Shown here one piece after another: positions 41,848 to 54,268 of a stretch of DNA of 64,000 bases. Both the position numbers and the translations under genes were made by a program. The DNA lies in assembly GCA_022539475.1 (NCBI GenBank), contig VCMS01000025.1, positions 347,894 through 411,893 on the forward strand, given 5' to 3'. The notes beneath the pieces were generated by a model. It was given only the letters and a program-made list of their open reading frames with translations, ran no database searches and was not told the origin of the DNA. Source of the DNA: Gracilaria domingensis (taxonomy: Eukaryota; Rhodophyta; Florideophyceae; Gracilariales; Gracilariaceae). Position 1 is the stretch's first letter, and each line of letters opens with the position of its first letter.

Positions 41848-42957
41848 ATGGACGTCACGCAACACGCCCGCTTCTTGGCCAACCCGATCGCGCTCGCCGC
41901 GTCGGCCGAGCTCCGCGCCAATGCCGCGGCCAACGCCACGCGCATCCGCGAGCTCGAGACCATGCTTCACACAAAGCGCCGCGAGCTCGCCCGCTTCCAC
42001 AGCTCCAAGCGCCTCCGCAGCACCAGCATCTCCCCGCCCGTCAGCGCATCCACCACCCCGCTCACCTCATCGCCGCGCACCATCGACTACGTCAACCACA
42101 CCTCACCGCGCGAAATGGCCGCCAGGGGCTCGCACTGGAGCTTTGCAGAAAAGGCTCGCTTCGAGGCCGCGCTCCATCGGTACGGCCCTTTTGCCTGGGA
42201 TCACATCATCCGCGCCGTGGGCACCCGCTCCGAGAAGCAGGTCAAGGCGTACGCCGCCCGCTATCGCAGGAGGAAGAAGCTTGCCGCCAAGGCGCAGCAG
42301 GAGGCCGTTCGCGCCTTTGCCGCCGCTCAACTCAACGCCGCCGCCGCCGCCGCCGCCGCCGCTGCGGCAAACCACTCGTTGGCGCTTTCTGGAAGAGCGC
42401 CAAATCGCGCAGAGGCGCCCAAGTCGGAGCCTCGATTGGCCACAATCATGCCCGCCGATTTTCGTGCCGCGCCGAGCGTGCACCTGCGCTCGCCCGACGT
42501 GTCTTCGCCGTTCGCGTGCAATTTCGGCGCCGTGGCGCCGGCCGCCGATGAGTACGACCACTGGTCATCGCCGGTGCGCACGCTGGAATCAACGCCACAG
42601 CCGGAGCCGCGCACGCCACCGCTGACCGCGAGCGGCACGCCCCAGACCGAAGCGGACGACGGCACGGACGGCGACGCGTTCGGCACGGATCTGAGCGCGG
42701 TGGAAAGCAGCAGCAACACCGACAGTGTGGACGACGTGCTGGTGTGCGACGGCGCGACGGAGCAAGACGACGGGTTGGTGCACCTGATGCGCGCCGCCTC
42801 GGAGCCAATGGCGGACGACGAGCCCGACCGGCGGCTGCCGTTCGAGTGCACGCTGCTGCGGGACGGCGACGGCGACGGCGACGGCGACGATTGGACGCTT
42901 GCTGACCGCTTGGGAGACGAGCTGCTGGACGACGCGCTGTTGGGAGCGCCGTTGTGA
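41848..42957 (+). CDS. Single-MYB/SANT domain protein, putative transcription factor (369 aa)
   Basis: The start is at ATG 41848 (MDVTQHARFL); the frame upstream is low-complexity Pro. Residues ~90-145 hold one MYB-type helix-turn-helix: SHWSFAEKARFEAALHRYG, WDHIIRAVGTRSEKQVKAYA, then ARYRRRKK. The recognition-helix region resembles the SHAQKYF-like one-repeat MYBs of plants and algae, with AYAARYRRR in its place. A poly-Ala run follows at ~155-180. The C-terminal half is acidic (VESSSNTDSVDDVLV, GDGDGDGDD), possibly an activation region. Single exon. Third-position GC is extreme, as in its divergent neighbour. Confidence 0.75.
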   Translation: MDVTQHARFLANPIALAASAELRANAAANATRIRELETMLHTKRRELARFHSSKRLRSTSISPPVSASTTPLTSSPRTIDYVNHTSPREMAARGSHWSFAEKARFEAALHRYGPFAWDHIIRAVGTRSEKQVKAYAARYRRRKKLAAKAQQEAVRAFAAAQLNAAAAAAAAAAANHSLALSGRAPNRAEAPKSEPRLATIMPADFRAAPSVHLRSPDVSSPFACNFGAVAPAADEYDHWSSPVRTLESTPQPEPRTPPLTASGTPQTEADDGTDGDAFGTDLSAVESSSNTDSVDDVLVCDGATEQDDGLVHLMRAASEPMADDEPDRRLPFECTLLRDGDGDGDGDDWTLADRLGDELLDDALLGAPL

Positions 42958-45560
42958 GCGCGCCGACACCGTCAGCCAGTGGCGGTGTTCGTAAAGCCGC
43001 ACAGTTGTTTGCGGGACACACGCGCGCCTTTTGTCGGAAAACGGGGCACATGCGCGCTGGAGCGCGCGCATGTGCGCCGCGCTCAACTGTGGTTGGCTGT
43101 CCAGTTTTCGTGGCCGCCTTCCGTAACGCCGCTGTTGCATCTCACTCGTGCAGTTGCCGCCGCGCCAACGTTCTATCACATCACACGCGTGTTTGCCCGC
43201 CCTCCGTGGCGCCGCCCCCCCCTCCCCCCCCTGCGCCGCCGCCCGCCCTGCGCCGCCGCCCGCCCTGCGCCGCCTGTACGATATCTACCGTTTCGTGTAT
43301 TAAAATCTCCGTCCCTTGTGGCTGAGCGAGATTGTGCACGGCACGCAGCGCCCGCACAGCGCGTAAAACCCTGTCTCCCTTCACGCACCGCCCACGATCT
43401 AACGCCCCCCTCCCCCCCCCCCCCCCCCCCGCCGTCAGTCCAAATGCCATATAATATGGACTGGTGGTTGTGCGGTCCCAAAAATATCTCAAATCTCGCC
43501 GTTCCACGCCGTTCGCCGCAAACGTGAATCAAGCCATCTCTCCTTTGCTTCCCTTCCTCCTGTTCGATAAAACAAACCTCGCTCTCATGACCTTCTATCT
43601 CCCCCTGCTTACCACATTCAGTCACATACGCGCGGCCGCCACGCTTCGAGTCGAGAGTGCACACATTCATCAGCGTTATAGACAACCGCAAGCGTTAGGG
43701 ACACAGCTCTGTCACGTACCTTGTTCCATGTATGATGTAGACTTGAGCTTTCCATCACGGTGCTGCCGCTGATATCGATAACCTTAAGTGGGCGCAATAT
43801 AAAACCTTGCACTCCCTCCGCCAAACCGGCAACCATACGTACCCTGCACATTACTGGTCCAGACCGATACAGCGATTCAAGTATCACCCACTCGCTTTCG
43901 CCTTCAACTCAGCGAACTCAAGTACCTCAGCTCGATATTTCAGCTTAAGCGTCATACAGACGCATTCGTCATCACTTCGCTCAACAAATGCAAGTGTCGA
44001 ATCTCCATATGCCACAACGCCGCACACTGCATTTTCATCGGTGTACAGAAACCAAGCTTACGCACCGATGATCTATATGCATACCTCTGCCATTGAAAGC
44101 AGCAAACGGTGGCCAGATCTCGATCTCTCTGATTTCTTCCCAGTGTTGCAGCGATAGGACATATGGTCTCCATCTCGCTTTGCATCGCGTTTTGTAGTAG
44201 CGCCTACTTCCGCGTTCTGTCAACTCAAGCTTGTTCATCGCTCCCCTAATGAGAGATTAAAAGGCATTTGTTTCGCTCGCCATGTCCGAAACCAACGTCG
44301 CAGTTACAGTTTTTGCACACACAAAGTGAAGAAGTTGCAGTAAGAGTAGAAATCTTCCTCAATGAACCATTAATAGTAACATTGTAACTCTTTCCTCAAT
44401 TTGCAGCAGGAAAACTTGACCTCACTCTTTCGAGTATTTGCAAAGCGGGTCGCAGCTAAGATGGTCCGGCCCACGCATTCTAGAACGAGATCCACTTCCA
44501 AGTGGCGAGCCAATGTGAATTTCGATCGAGAGCGCCGTGCAAGTCAAACTGGCGTGTCAAACTGGCGTCTCCGAGGAAACGCACGATAGACGAAGGCATA
44601 TCCGGACTCTTCGCGTTGCTATGTTCACGAATGTGGCGTGGGAAAGAACGAGAGGCACGGATCGAAACTGATCCGGGCACGGGTAGCAATCAAAACCGTC
44701 AGCAGGCAAGTTCAACCTGAGGTTGGTAGCAAAGGAGATGCCTCCAACACCCAAAATTTCAAAAAAAAAGTTGTGCAACCAAAAGATGGGCCCCCAAGCC
44801 ATGTAGATACAACGCGCGTTAATACAAACCAACTACCAGCGCCCGCACTGCAGTCCGTAAGCATGTGCTCCGAGATCAGTTTGTAGAAGATAGAGCATGA
44901 GAGTGAACCGCAGTCAACTGCAGAGAGCGTCCGCTTTAGATAGAATGCTGAACGGTGGGATGTGCGTACGCACGTTGACGGCTCGCAGCATCCACCCCGA
45001 AACATACTGAAGCTTTCGAGCGCTGTAGTTTGACAAACTTATGATGAACTCAGTTACCCCTGGTACGTAGATGAAAAGTGAGCACACATTCCCGCACTTG
45101 GTGCGAAATTGATTTGCAACCCTCGAACAGCTGCGGGACTTCCACGTGATCGCTGCTCTATTGCTCTTGCTCAAGGAAAAGATACCCTGCACGGCGAAGT
45201 GCGACAACTTCATCAGCTTCCTAGACACGATAGCACCCCGCCATGTGCTCTTAAACCACAAAAAGGGTCGAAGCAAATGGGCAGCGCTAAAAAAGGGAGC
45301 TCCAGAGTCGGTGATATGCCGTGTATGCGTTCATTTCCATATTTTCGCACAGCGAAGCTGGACAGGCAGCACCGCTTTTCGAAACGTTGCGTAGTGTGGC
45401 ACCCAAACAGACCCATTGCGACTGCTTCGTGCCGTTTCGTGACGTGTTTCGACTGTACGGCGCTTGTTCCGAACAGTGAGCAATAATCTGTGACATAAAT
45501 AGTAGAGCTCCTGTCGTTCGTAGTTTGTCGCATCAGGTGTTCACATGTGCCTGCTGCGCG
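42958..45560. other. Gene-poor interval
   Basis: Starts GC-rich with a C-run at ~43410-43430, then becomes mixed. A CAATATAAAAC element near 43796 could be a TATA box, followed by an open frame 43807-44157 with no clear ATG and no recognisable product. I saw no supported gene or RNA. Confidence 0.35.
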
Positions 45561-45857
45561 ATGAGCACCATGGCACAGTTTGTCTCGCTAGAAGAAGAAG
45601 GCGAGGGCGATGGAACAGTGGCGCTAGCAAGACGCATTCAAGAGCGCCATGAGATGTGGAAGGTGGATGATGAACATTCATCGGAGCCTCTGTGGGCAAG
45701 GAACAGGAACGGAGCGTCCTATCAAGCACATGCGCACGCCGCATCGGGGTCGATCTCGATGAGTACGTTTGTCAGCCGATTGGATTCGTCCCATCGGCTG
45801 CATCGAAAAAGAAGCCAGATCCCTCTACGTAACAAAGCTTTGGTAGATACTGCGTGA
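45561..45857 (+). CDS. Possible small protein, unknown (98 aa)
   Basis: Starts at ATG 45561 (MSTMAQFVSLEEEGEGDG). Charged, with an acidic first third and a basic Ser/Arg-rich last third. No family recognised, and the only support is an ATG-initiated frame with protein-like composition. A long T run followed by TTG repeats lies just downstream (45890-45928). Confidence 0.3.
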   Translation: MSTMAQFVSLEEEGEGDGTVALARRIQERHEMWKVDDEHSSEPLWARNRNGASYQAHAHAASGSISMSTFVSRLDSSHRLHRKRSQIPLRNKALVDTA

Positions 45858-47127
45858 AGAAGCGAATGGGAACGTACAAAATGATGCACGCTTTTTTTTT
45901 TTTTTTTTTTTTTGTTGTTGTTGTTGTGATGGGAGATAATGCCGCACTGGTGCCGCGGCACGACGAAAAGCGTGTTACTCGTGAAAAGCGCATTTGCGGC
46001 CTCCAAAAAACCCCCAATTTCATAGGTTAAGTCGTTGCACGCCGGAGCAAATCGGGCGCGCGGACAACATCCACTTGTGCTGCTCACGTGCACGGTCCAC
46101 TGGGGCGCTTTGACCCCTGCCGAAATGCCATTATTGCTGTCCGCTTGCTTATATCCATGCCTCGCCTTCGATGCGACATTCGTGCATCTTCCTCATCCCC
46201 CCCTTTTGCCCTGCACCTTGTGTAACCTAGATTTTTCCAAAAAGAAAAAAAAATCAGCTGTCTCGTTGAGCTCGTGTGCGTTGGTTCCACTCTTCTTTTC
46301 CTGCACACGACTGATAACTTACATTCAAGTGACATCTGCATCCTCATGTGCGGCTCTCCTGTGAGCATTCTCCATCCAGGGCCATCCAGATGTACACAAC
46401 CAGTTGGCGCGGGTGACAGGCGCGCAGATGATTTGTTGGGTCAAGCCACCACCTCTTGTGGCTGAGTTTGCTCCAGCCGCCGTTTGACATGTTAGACAAT
46501 ACTATTATTCCTCCAGCCCGACCTGAGCCTGCAAGGCTTCGCACATTATTCAACCGTATGTGTCACAGAATCCAATCTTGTGTCATCCTACACGACTTTG
46601 GATTGCTTAAATCACAAATTTCGCGGTATGCTCGCAATCACGTGCAAGATCTGCTGCTACTGTACCGTTTTACGTTTGGTGCTTCGAATACATTGATGTT
46701 GTCCAAAGAACTGCTCCTGGAACGCCATCAATGTATTCGTTGTCTTCGTATCTTTCGTCCGTCAACAGAACTTTCCGTAACAAAAATGAGCGAACGGGCA
46801 AGGGACGCTTCCTTGAGCATGATCACAACAAAATAGCAGTCAAAGACACTGAGACTGAAGTCCAGAGCATCTGTACAGATTGCCGTCAGATCCTCTTTCT
46901 GCGCACCAGAACCGTTTTCGCTGTGCGCGGGCTCCACCCCTGTAAAGCGATCAGTGAACTCCAAAGCATTGTCCAAGAATTACTACGAAAGCCTGTCCCT
47001 GTATCCTGTATAGGTAAATCATCAAGAATATATCTAGTAGGACAAATACCTATACTTCCCTGCACTGCGTAATGAACCTCGGTCCGTTTTTGATCGATTC
47101 TATTCGGTGCAGCATGTAACATTGGCG
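45858..47127. other. Gene-poor interval
   Basis: Contains the T-run/(TTG)n at 45890-45928. Open frames on both strands around 46456-47072 are short and mutually overlapping; I could not support any of them. Confidence 0.35.
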
Positions 47128-47605
47128 TCACTCCTTGTGAATGTTGTCCATAACATTACCATGGGGGCTAGATGCATGTTGTATGCTGTAAAAATTCTGC
47201 ACCAGTTTCTCATACAACTGGAAAAGTGCTGCAGAGTAAGAGGGATTCGTTTCTGATTCCATTTTGCGCAACGCTTTCATGAAAAGCAGTTGCGTAGAGG
47301 CAGACAAACCTCTACTCCATCTTCGGTTTCTCGCCATCATTCTAACAGAGTGCTGCCGATACGTTCTCTTTCCTTTCGGATTTCTGTTTGTAACACAGAA
47401 TGGTGGATGTACGTGTAGTGTCCTTATCAATTTGGAATAATCAGGATGCTTCGGAAACACAGGAACAGAAAGCAAGCATATGGCGGGAGCATCATCTTCA
47501 ACACTTCGAATTGACGTTATAACGTTACAATGTTTTCCGTCTTGCAAGGCTAGATCCGCGACGTAAATGGACACTTGACGATAATGGACATGGAACATAG
47601 ACTAG
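47128..47605 (-). CDS. Coding-like region of unknown protein, 5' part unresolved
   Basis: This frame reads like protein over 157 codons (VSIYVADLALQDGKHCNVI; HVHPPFCVTNRNPKGKRTY; LSASTQLLFMKALRKMESE). It opens after a TAG at the sequence GCTAG|TCTATG, which could be a splice acceptor. A second frame with a true ATG at 47708-47710 runs just upstream and may be a first exon, but I could not settle the join. No family recognised. Confidence 0.35.
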
Positions 47606-47736
47606 CATCGTTTTGTTGAAAGGTGACCTCCTCTCCACACGAGAAGATTGGTAACAAACATGCGAAACAGTAATATCCAACGCATTCTTTAAACTCGTTC
47701 CCGCTCCCATATGGATCGGCTTCTTTGTGCGCTATG

Positions 47737-47821
47737 AGAAGAGGCTGAGTGTAGTGCTGTCAGCTGCAGATTGTGCTTTTTGTGTGAGCTCGGGGTCCTG
47801 GGTTCGAATCCCGGCTCTGCT
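47737..47821 (+). repeat. tRNA-derived sequence (tRNA pseudogene or SINE head)
   Basis: Ends AGAAGAG and CTCTGCT pair as a 7-bp acceptor stem with one mismatch. The T arm CTGGG-TTCGAAT-CCCGG is perfect and contains the polymerase III B box GGTTCGAATCC; a D-arm-like GCTGAGTGTAGTGCTGTCAGC follows the acceptor strand. The anticodon stem does not fold convincingly, so no anticodon is assigned and a functional tRNA is unlikely. Confidence 0.5.
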
Positions 47822-48239
47822 TTGCTCCCCTCTCGGTACACCACACTGAGGAATGGCCGAGTTGAAAATTCAAACAGGTCGCCGACTTTGGCTGTCCATG
47901 CCTAATCGTTTTTGAGAGCATATCATCTGACTGAGAGTTAAGGTCTGTATTGACACCAGATTGGCGTTCTCCGTTGCCTCTATATGCACTTTCCGCTGCT
48001 GGATAGACGTACTGAGCTTGAAACTTTTCTTGTTTACGTACCGTACACTTAACTACCTTTCTAACCCCAATATCGGCCGTTGACTCCAGTTCCATCCCAT
48101 GGATTTCGTATTTTTCGTGTTTTATGAATTCCTTCCGCGAAGAACAAAGTACATGGAAATATATACGCTTCACGATGGAACGAAGACGAACGATAAAGTC
48201 GCGCAATTCACCAGAGCATTGAAACGAAGGTCGATGCAT

Positions 48240-49274
48240 TTCAAAACTATTGCAAGTCAGTTCGAGTGCTGTTCCGGCCAGTTGATTGCAACACTCGCAA
48301 CATATAGTGATTGTTTCAAACTCAGCTACATTGAACCATGAAACTTACCCGGAGTATGTTCCGTATGCTATATGTCTATCGTTAGTAACGTAAGGCTTTT
48401 CGGAAAGCTCCTCTAGGTCCCGACACTCTTCGTTCTTGGCAGCATGTGTGTTCATAGAAGTTCCTGATGAGTTTGAAGCATATGACAGACGCATGAAACG
48501 TTATCTTTGTATTCGTTTGGTTTGCAACAGAATCGATCTTGAATCGAATAGAAAAATTCAATCACTTGTATCAGAATCAGGAGCAGTTTTGGGAATCGAT
48601 CCCTCTTTGATGGACTCCATTCTTTTTTGACGTGAGAGCGAGGCGATCAAGGCTTCTCGCGATGGAAGAATAACATATATCTGAACTTCTACTGAAGAGG
48701 GTAGCACGGAGCAATTGCGTCTCGGGTACGGGAATGAACTACTACGTGTACGACGGTACCAACGGCATCGTAAATGGTGTAAGGACGATTAAATCCAAAC
48801 GAGGCCAGATTCTTGGCGCGCAATATTGACGCATTCTCGTATTTTTTTCTTTGTTCGTATCAGGTGTACAAGGGTACCCAGGGGTAGGTCCTCAGCTCCT
48901 GAAGCCGCTTGGCCGAAGCACGATCCAATTTTGTGGAGGAAGAAATCCGCGTGAGAGGGTGTCTCGAACGAGCCCCGTCAGTGATCAAGTCAGTCGCGTC
49001 GATCGCCAAATCAATAATCGATGAAACATGAGGTTAAGTCATGGGCACGAGCAAGAGAATTTCCTAGGTAGACAACACTTTTTACCCTTCTTCCGATTCT
49101 GGTATGGAAACCACGAAGTTGAATGCCCGCCCCGCTTAGAAGTTGCCCCAGCTGGCAGATTGCTTGTCGGAAGCGGCTCGAATCAGGTTCTTCTTCAATA
49201 GTATGATACTTCGGCCTCCTTTCTCTAATCCCCGAAATTCTGTGTGGTACTGCTGTTCTTTTCGCTAAGCCCAC
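48240..49274 (-). other. Unresolved coding-like segments
   Basis: Minus strand 48850-49020 reads IIDLAIDATDLITDGARSRH and STKLDRASAKRLQELRTYP in one frame; 49011-49274 is open in a second frame; 48700-48830 is protein-like in the first frame again after a stop. On the plus strand, 48436-48630 is also open (FIEVPDEFEAYDRRMKRYL). These may be exons or relics of unknown genes. I could not build a consistent model. Confidence 0.3.
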
Positions 49275-51354
49275 AGCAAAGACTTTTTTACCCCTTATGG
49301 ATATTCCAGAGTTCTCTTCTCGTCGTGTTCTTCTTCTTCATTTTGAAGGGTACGTCTATTCTTCATGAGGCATGAGCTTTGCCCGAGGACCCCAACACCT
49401 ATAATGGTTGCCCTAACAACTTAGCTGGGGACTACAAATCTGTCGCAGGGTTAAGCTCCTTGAGTTACATCTAGCTTGTACAAGAAGAAGCATTTGCCAC
49501 TAACTTATTCTCGTCTTCTGCGTGCATACTTTGTCAATGATGATTCCGCCTGTTCGTCTCTTGTTTCTTCAGAATGCTTCTTTATGCATCCTCTACTACA
49601 TTGCGCCGTTACAAAAGGCTATGACGACTCTTCTTCACTCGGCCTTCATCATATTGGTGACATTTGGCAAAGGGAAAGCCAGTTGCTTCACAATTTTCTT
49701 CGATAGTGAATAAGCGTGGAATAGATTCCCCGAGAAAAGAACATTCTAAAAAGCCCCACACATCTCGCCTCGGATGAATGCATCGCTCCATGAGGGGGAA
49801 AAGCCGACGAAGAAGGGAAAGATCGTTTTACGGTGCTGGGGTTGCGGCCTATCGCTTGTGTACTGCTATTCGGGGGTGTTTTTGCGACGTCTCTAGCCAG
49901 GTCGACTGCGCGGATCAGTATGGTCATATGGTCGATTTTGGCGAGTTTGCAAATCTGGAGAGGCACCAGTGCGCTGAGCGCCTATGCGATTATGTATTTC
50001 CCGAACCCGAACGTTCACTCGCTCGTTCTCTCTCTTATATACGAATGAAGCAACTCGGGGCGCTGTTTATAAGCAGAACGATTTATCACAAGAAAGACTG
50101 AAACCATATCTGCCCAGTTCAGGACCAACTGGGACAAAACAAGAATTGCCTTTCCCAGAAGACGGCAGCCTCCATCTCCTGGAGACCAGAAGTTGGAAAC
50201 TGCTCTCTTTTTAGCCTCGTGGTAATCTCACTTGGTGGTCGGCAGCAGTCAGAAAACGTGGCCAAAGCACGAACTATACATACCCCCCCACAGAACATAT
50301 CTATGGGCGACAGACGGAGTCTGTCAGGCAACGAGCTGCGAGAGCGCGACCTTAACTTCCTGTTGAGAAACTACGTTGCGCAACGTCTCTGGAAATCCTC
50401 GATTGCGAAGGCAACGTACGTCGAAAAAGCAAGTACCTCATCCAGCTTTGTCCTTCTCTCTGTCTACAGGTGCCGAAGTGCAACATTACGTACTGCAGAA
50501 CGTTCCTACCCAAAGAAACGTTCTTTCTCTGAGCAGGCCAGGACTCGGCGGTAACAAACGTCTGAAAGCTTAAGGGCATCACGGAGAACAAGGGTGCGGT
50601 TCTGGTAGAAATTGAATCTCGATAGAAATTGAATCTCGATTTGACGCTCACCAGGCGAATGTAGAGCATGTCTAGCATGGTATACATCATGACAACGTCT
50701 TTGCGCGTTAATCTGCCATAATGAAATGGACAACGTTTCCTACCTCATGTGCCCATGTTGACAGCTCTTGTATGGCATAGGATGGTTATCGCGGAAGGTT
50801 CCACCATACTTGGCGAGTTCGTGACGTGTGAGCAACCATGAAAGCGGCTATTCTTTCGATTGTCCGTAAAGGGATGAGGTCTGCACCAAGTTGGATCGGA
50901 GATACTTGAACCACAGTTTCGGACCCAGAGAGAGAACCCACGGAGGAGCAAACTTGGAGAAATCTACGGAACATTGCACAAAGGCACCCAGAGGTAGCCT
51001 ACCTTCGTAGCTTTCGCGGAGACGAAAGTACGTGCGAGCGAGCGAACAGGAAGAGGAGGGTTCGCGATTGGTGAACAAATATGAGCTGGTGAAGAATGTG
51101 TACGTGTGCATGTTGGACTACACGATATCGAGAAAGTGCTCCCTGACACTTGTGCACGTGTACGGCCAGAGAGAGGAATCGTGCGGGTGGGACGGGATTG
51201 AGGCAACAACGCAGCGAAAGCAATTACAAGCGCTGTGCTTCAATTTTGATGTGATATTGACGGACAGTACGTAAAGGGAGAGTTTGGGGATGCGCCGAGC
51301 AGCAAGGAAGCGCGATGTTTACAAACACACGGCAGACTACGGTACAGGAAACCG
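49275..51354. other. Gene-poor interval
   Basis: The only candidate is a short plus-strand frame from ATG 50303 (MGDRRSLSGNELRERDLNFL) followed by a GTACGT...CTACAG pair at about 50417-50468; its continuation is unclear. Nothing else supported. Confidence 0.3.
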
Positions 51355-52218
51355 TCACGAGTGGTGGTGGTGAGCATGCGGATCGAGCATGGTTTCATGA
51401 TGATGGTGACCATGACCGTGGTCATGGTCATGCTCATCGGTGAACACAAAGAAAGTAAGCGCCGCCAGCACGACCAAACCAGTGGCAAGAATGAGCCGTT
51501 CATGCTTTCTCACAGCCGTAAATTCCATTTTAGAAGCTCCCAAAAGCGAGACCGCAACCAGCGCACAACACACAGTCATGGAAGTGAGAAACAGCACGGC
51601 GGCGGCTAGCAGAACGGTGGAAGCGGCCACCGGCGGGGCCATCAAGGTGACCAGCACCGGCATCGATCCCACGCAGGGTGACAAAGTGGTCAGCATGACG
51701 AGAGAGATTGCGGCCGTACGTTGCACGGCGGCGGAATCGTTCTTCGATGCGGAGTGCGGTTTTGCAAGGGTTGGTAACTTGTCCGGCGTCTCGCAGCACG
51801 CGGTTTTGCGATTGGAAAGGTACGAATATAGGTAGTACAAGCCCCATACAAACAAGAGCGCGCTGGAAAGAACGCGGTACTGCTCATGCGAGATGAAGGC
51901 GGCACCTATCTCAGAGATGAGCAGCGAGATGGCGATCGTGGCCGTGACATGCCCCGCCGCGCCCAACGCAGCTACTCACGACGAACGCGGCGCAGCCAGA
52001 GATGTCAGCGGATGCACAGCTACGCGTACATGCGGCGCACAAAGTCGGGTGGGGGAGTTGCAAAGCGTACTGAGAAGCAAGGCCTTTCGAAGCGTCCATG
52101 AGTGCGCTCGCGCCACGAGCGAGTACGGCAGCCAGTGATTCGGCATGGACATGTGCGACGCGGCGACGGCGGCCACGATGGCCAGCTGCGGCCAGATGGT
52201 CTGCGACGGCGCGTCCAT
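51355..52218 (-). CDS. His-rich polytopic membrane protein, probable metal-ion transporter, two exons (255 aa)
   Basis: Exons 52071-52218 and 51355-51974 (GT-AG, in frame); the join gives RKALLL+IAALGAAGHVTATIAI, repairing a continuous transmembrane segment. About six hydrophobic segments are visible, with HMSMPNHWLPYSLVARAH at the first loop and SPCVGSMPVLVTLMAPP in the middle. The tail is extremely His/Asp-rich (DEHDHDHGHGHHHHE, then HAHHHHS). This plan resembles bacterial and organellar NicO/HupE-like nickel/cobalt permeases and other metal exporters. Direction and metal are inferred only from the His tail. No ATG before 52218 in a supported frame. Confidence 0.6.
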
Positions 52219-53225
52219 GCTGCTCGCTCTGTGCGTCACCGCCGGCGCGCGCGCTCAACACCGTGCCGTCCTCGCCGCGGCCGCGCCGCGCCGCGCCGCG
52301 CCGCGCTTTGCAACGCAGGCACAACGGCAACGAGCCGCTTCAATTCAGCCGCGGCTTACAGCGAGCGTGGGCGGGTGTACGCGTGTTCGGCGTGTCAGTG
52401 CTGCGTTCCGGCTGATTGTGTAAGCCTCCCGCGGGCGGCGCGTTTGCGCGCGTGGCACGACGTTCGGCATGGGAAGCACGGCGCAGATCCGCGCGGGCTG
52501 CGCCGATGGAGAGCCTCCACCGCGCAGATTGTGCTCACGAGGCGCGCATCGCGCCGCGGCGGCCGTGTCGACCGCACGCCCGCACTCGCGACCGGGGCGG
52601 CAGCAGGCGACGCCGCGCGCGGCGACGGCCGTCTGCCCTGTCGCGCGACGCCGTCGACGGCGCGCGCGCTTTTCGCCGGATCAACGAGGTACGTGCAGCA
52701 CGACGCGCGCGAGGCGCCGCGCGGCGCCGCGCGGCGCCGTTGGGGTGATGACTGTTCGACGGTATCCGAGAGCCAAACACCTTACTTGGCGCACGCTGTA
52801 GAAGAACACGAACGTTGACACAACAGTCTGACCGACGTGAAGGCCGTGGCCCGATCAGCCTTCAAACAACTCACTGAATCGCTTGTCATTATGTTCTCTT
52901 TTCTCGCGCGCCGCGTTCCTCACGCACGAAAGAGCCCGACATACTCGACGCCGACCTTCGTGAGCGCGAGGACAAAAAGTCCCGTGCTGTCATGTTTTGC
53001 GCCGTTTTTTTTGATTTTCGTTGTGGAATGGAACATGCATGCTGTTGTATATGTGTGCCTTGACACCTTTTTGGTGCTCGCTGCGCGTTTCTAGTTTCAA
53101 GCCGCAGCTCTCGTGCTTGATTCTTCTCCTCTGCGCCCACAGCGTACCACTTTGACGCCCACAGCAGCATCAACGGTCTACCGTTTTTGTCTTCTTCATA
53201 CACCGCCACATTTTCAGTCCTTCGT
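52219..53225. other. Divergent intergenic region, GC-rich
   Basis: 52240-52740 is rich in GCGC blocks, with long composition-driven frames. No gene supported. Presumably includes promoters for the flanking divergent genes. Confidence 0.4.
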
Positions 53226-54268
53226 ATGTCGCTTTCGTTATCCACTCCGTCCGTTAAGTCGCGTTCGCACCATACCGCCATGTCAAACACTCGACAACCC
53301 TCTTCTCCACACACTCCCCCCCCGCCTTTGACGACGACGACGATGATGCCTCACTCCCAGAGCAGAATGAGTATGATCCCACCGATGATGATTCTCACCA
53401 CTCCGACTTTCCTAATGCCGAATCTTCATCCCGACCATCGCAATCTAACTCTCGACCCACCTCTCGTGTGCAAGCTCGAGCAAGCACTCAGCCGGAAAAT
53501 CAATCCGTCACCTCTGGACACGCTTCTCCCACCCAACAACGTCGAAATCATCACAACACCCACACCAGACGCTGCCGTGCTCGACTCAATGGTCGCTTTG
53601 ATACCCTCAACAACATGTTACCTCGCTCACCCACAGTGGAGGTAAAACACAAGGTACATATTCTAGACCATGCCATAACCGCTTTACAACACATGCATCA
53701 GGAAAACGCAAATCTTGAGCTTTTCCTTGCCATGCGTTCAAGACCACGAGTGGTAGCCTGGGTTGATTCTTTCATCCCCACTGCCACCACCATCCAGTCC
53801 GCTCTCAATCCTCTCATCGATCTCATCAGTCATACTGGCGCATGGCCGTATGCTGAGGTTTGGGAATCAGATCCTCCGAACATGTCATTGGTACATTCCA
53901 GGCTACGAGGAGCCCCAATGCAATATCCAGCTCTCAGCACGCTTGCACGTTTTTCAGCTGCACACCACAAGCTTCCCATAGCCTCCGACTTTGCTGGGCG
54001 ATCTTTTGAAACCCGTGCACCGTTTTGGACTGCAACTCCGTCACAGTTGTGTCAGGTTGTGAACCGAGCTCAGCTTATGGCGGCGGCACGATTGAATTCT
54101 GCTTTCTCTGTGCCAATACCGGTGGCCGGCGAAATTCCTTTTGTTGTGTCGTTCTATGATGTGAGACAACGTGAACGCGACCCTGCGCAGCTCCATTCAG
54201 CTTCTTTTGCTGCTGTTTGTCTTGGGAATGCCTGGGCTGCCAAGCAAGCTGAGACACTTGCTTCGTGA
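53226..54268 (+). CDS. bHLH transcription factor with GAF-like C-terminus; frame broken at a C8 tract
   Basis: A first frame starts at ATG 53226 (MSLSLSTPSVKSRS) and runs to a run of eight C at ~53316-53323. From there protein-like sequence continues in the -1 frame (AFDDDDDDASLPEQNEYDP) to the stop at 54266-54268; one additional C would join them. The basic helix-loop-helix lies in the second frame: RRNHHNTHTRRCRARLNGRF, then LNNMLP, loop, KHKVHILDHAITALQHM. The C-terminal ~150 residues (from ~53760) resemble the GAF-like region often placed after algal/plant bHLH domains. Likely an intact gene with a sequencing or recent indel; DNA-binding regulator by family. Confidence 0.7.

Noticed and set aside
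45890-45928. T-run as a retroposon poly(A) tail
   Set aside because: No target-site duplication or element body could be defined next to it.
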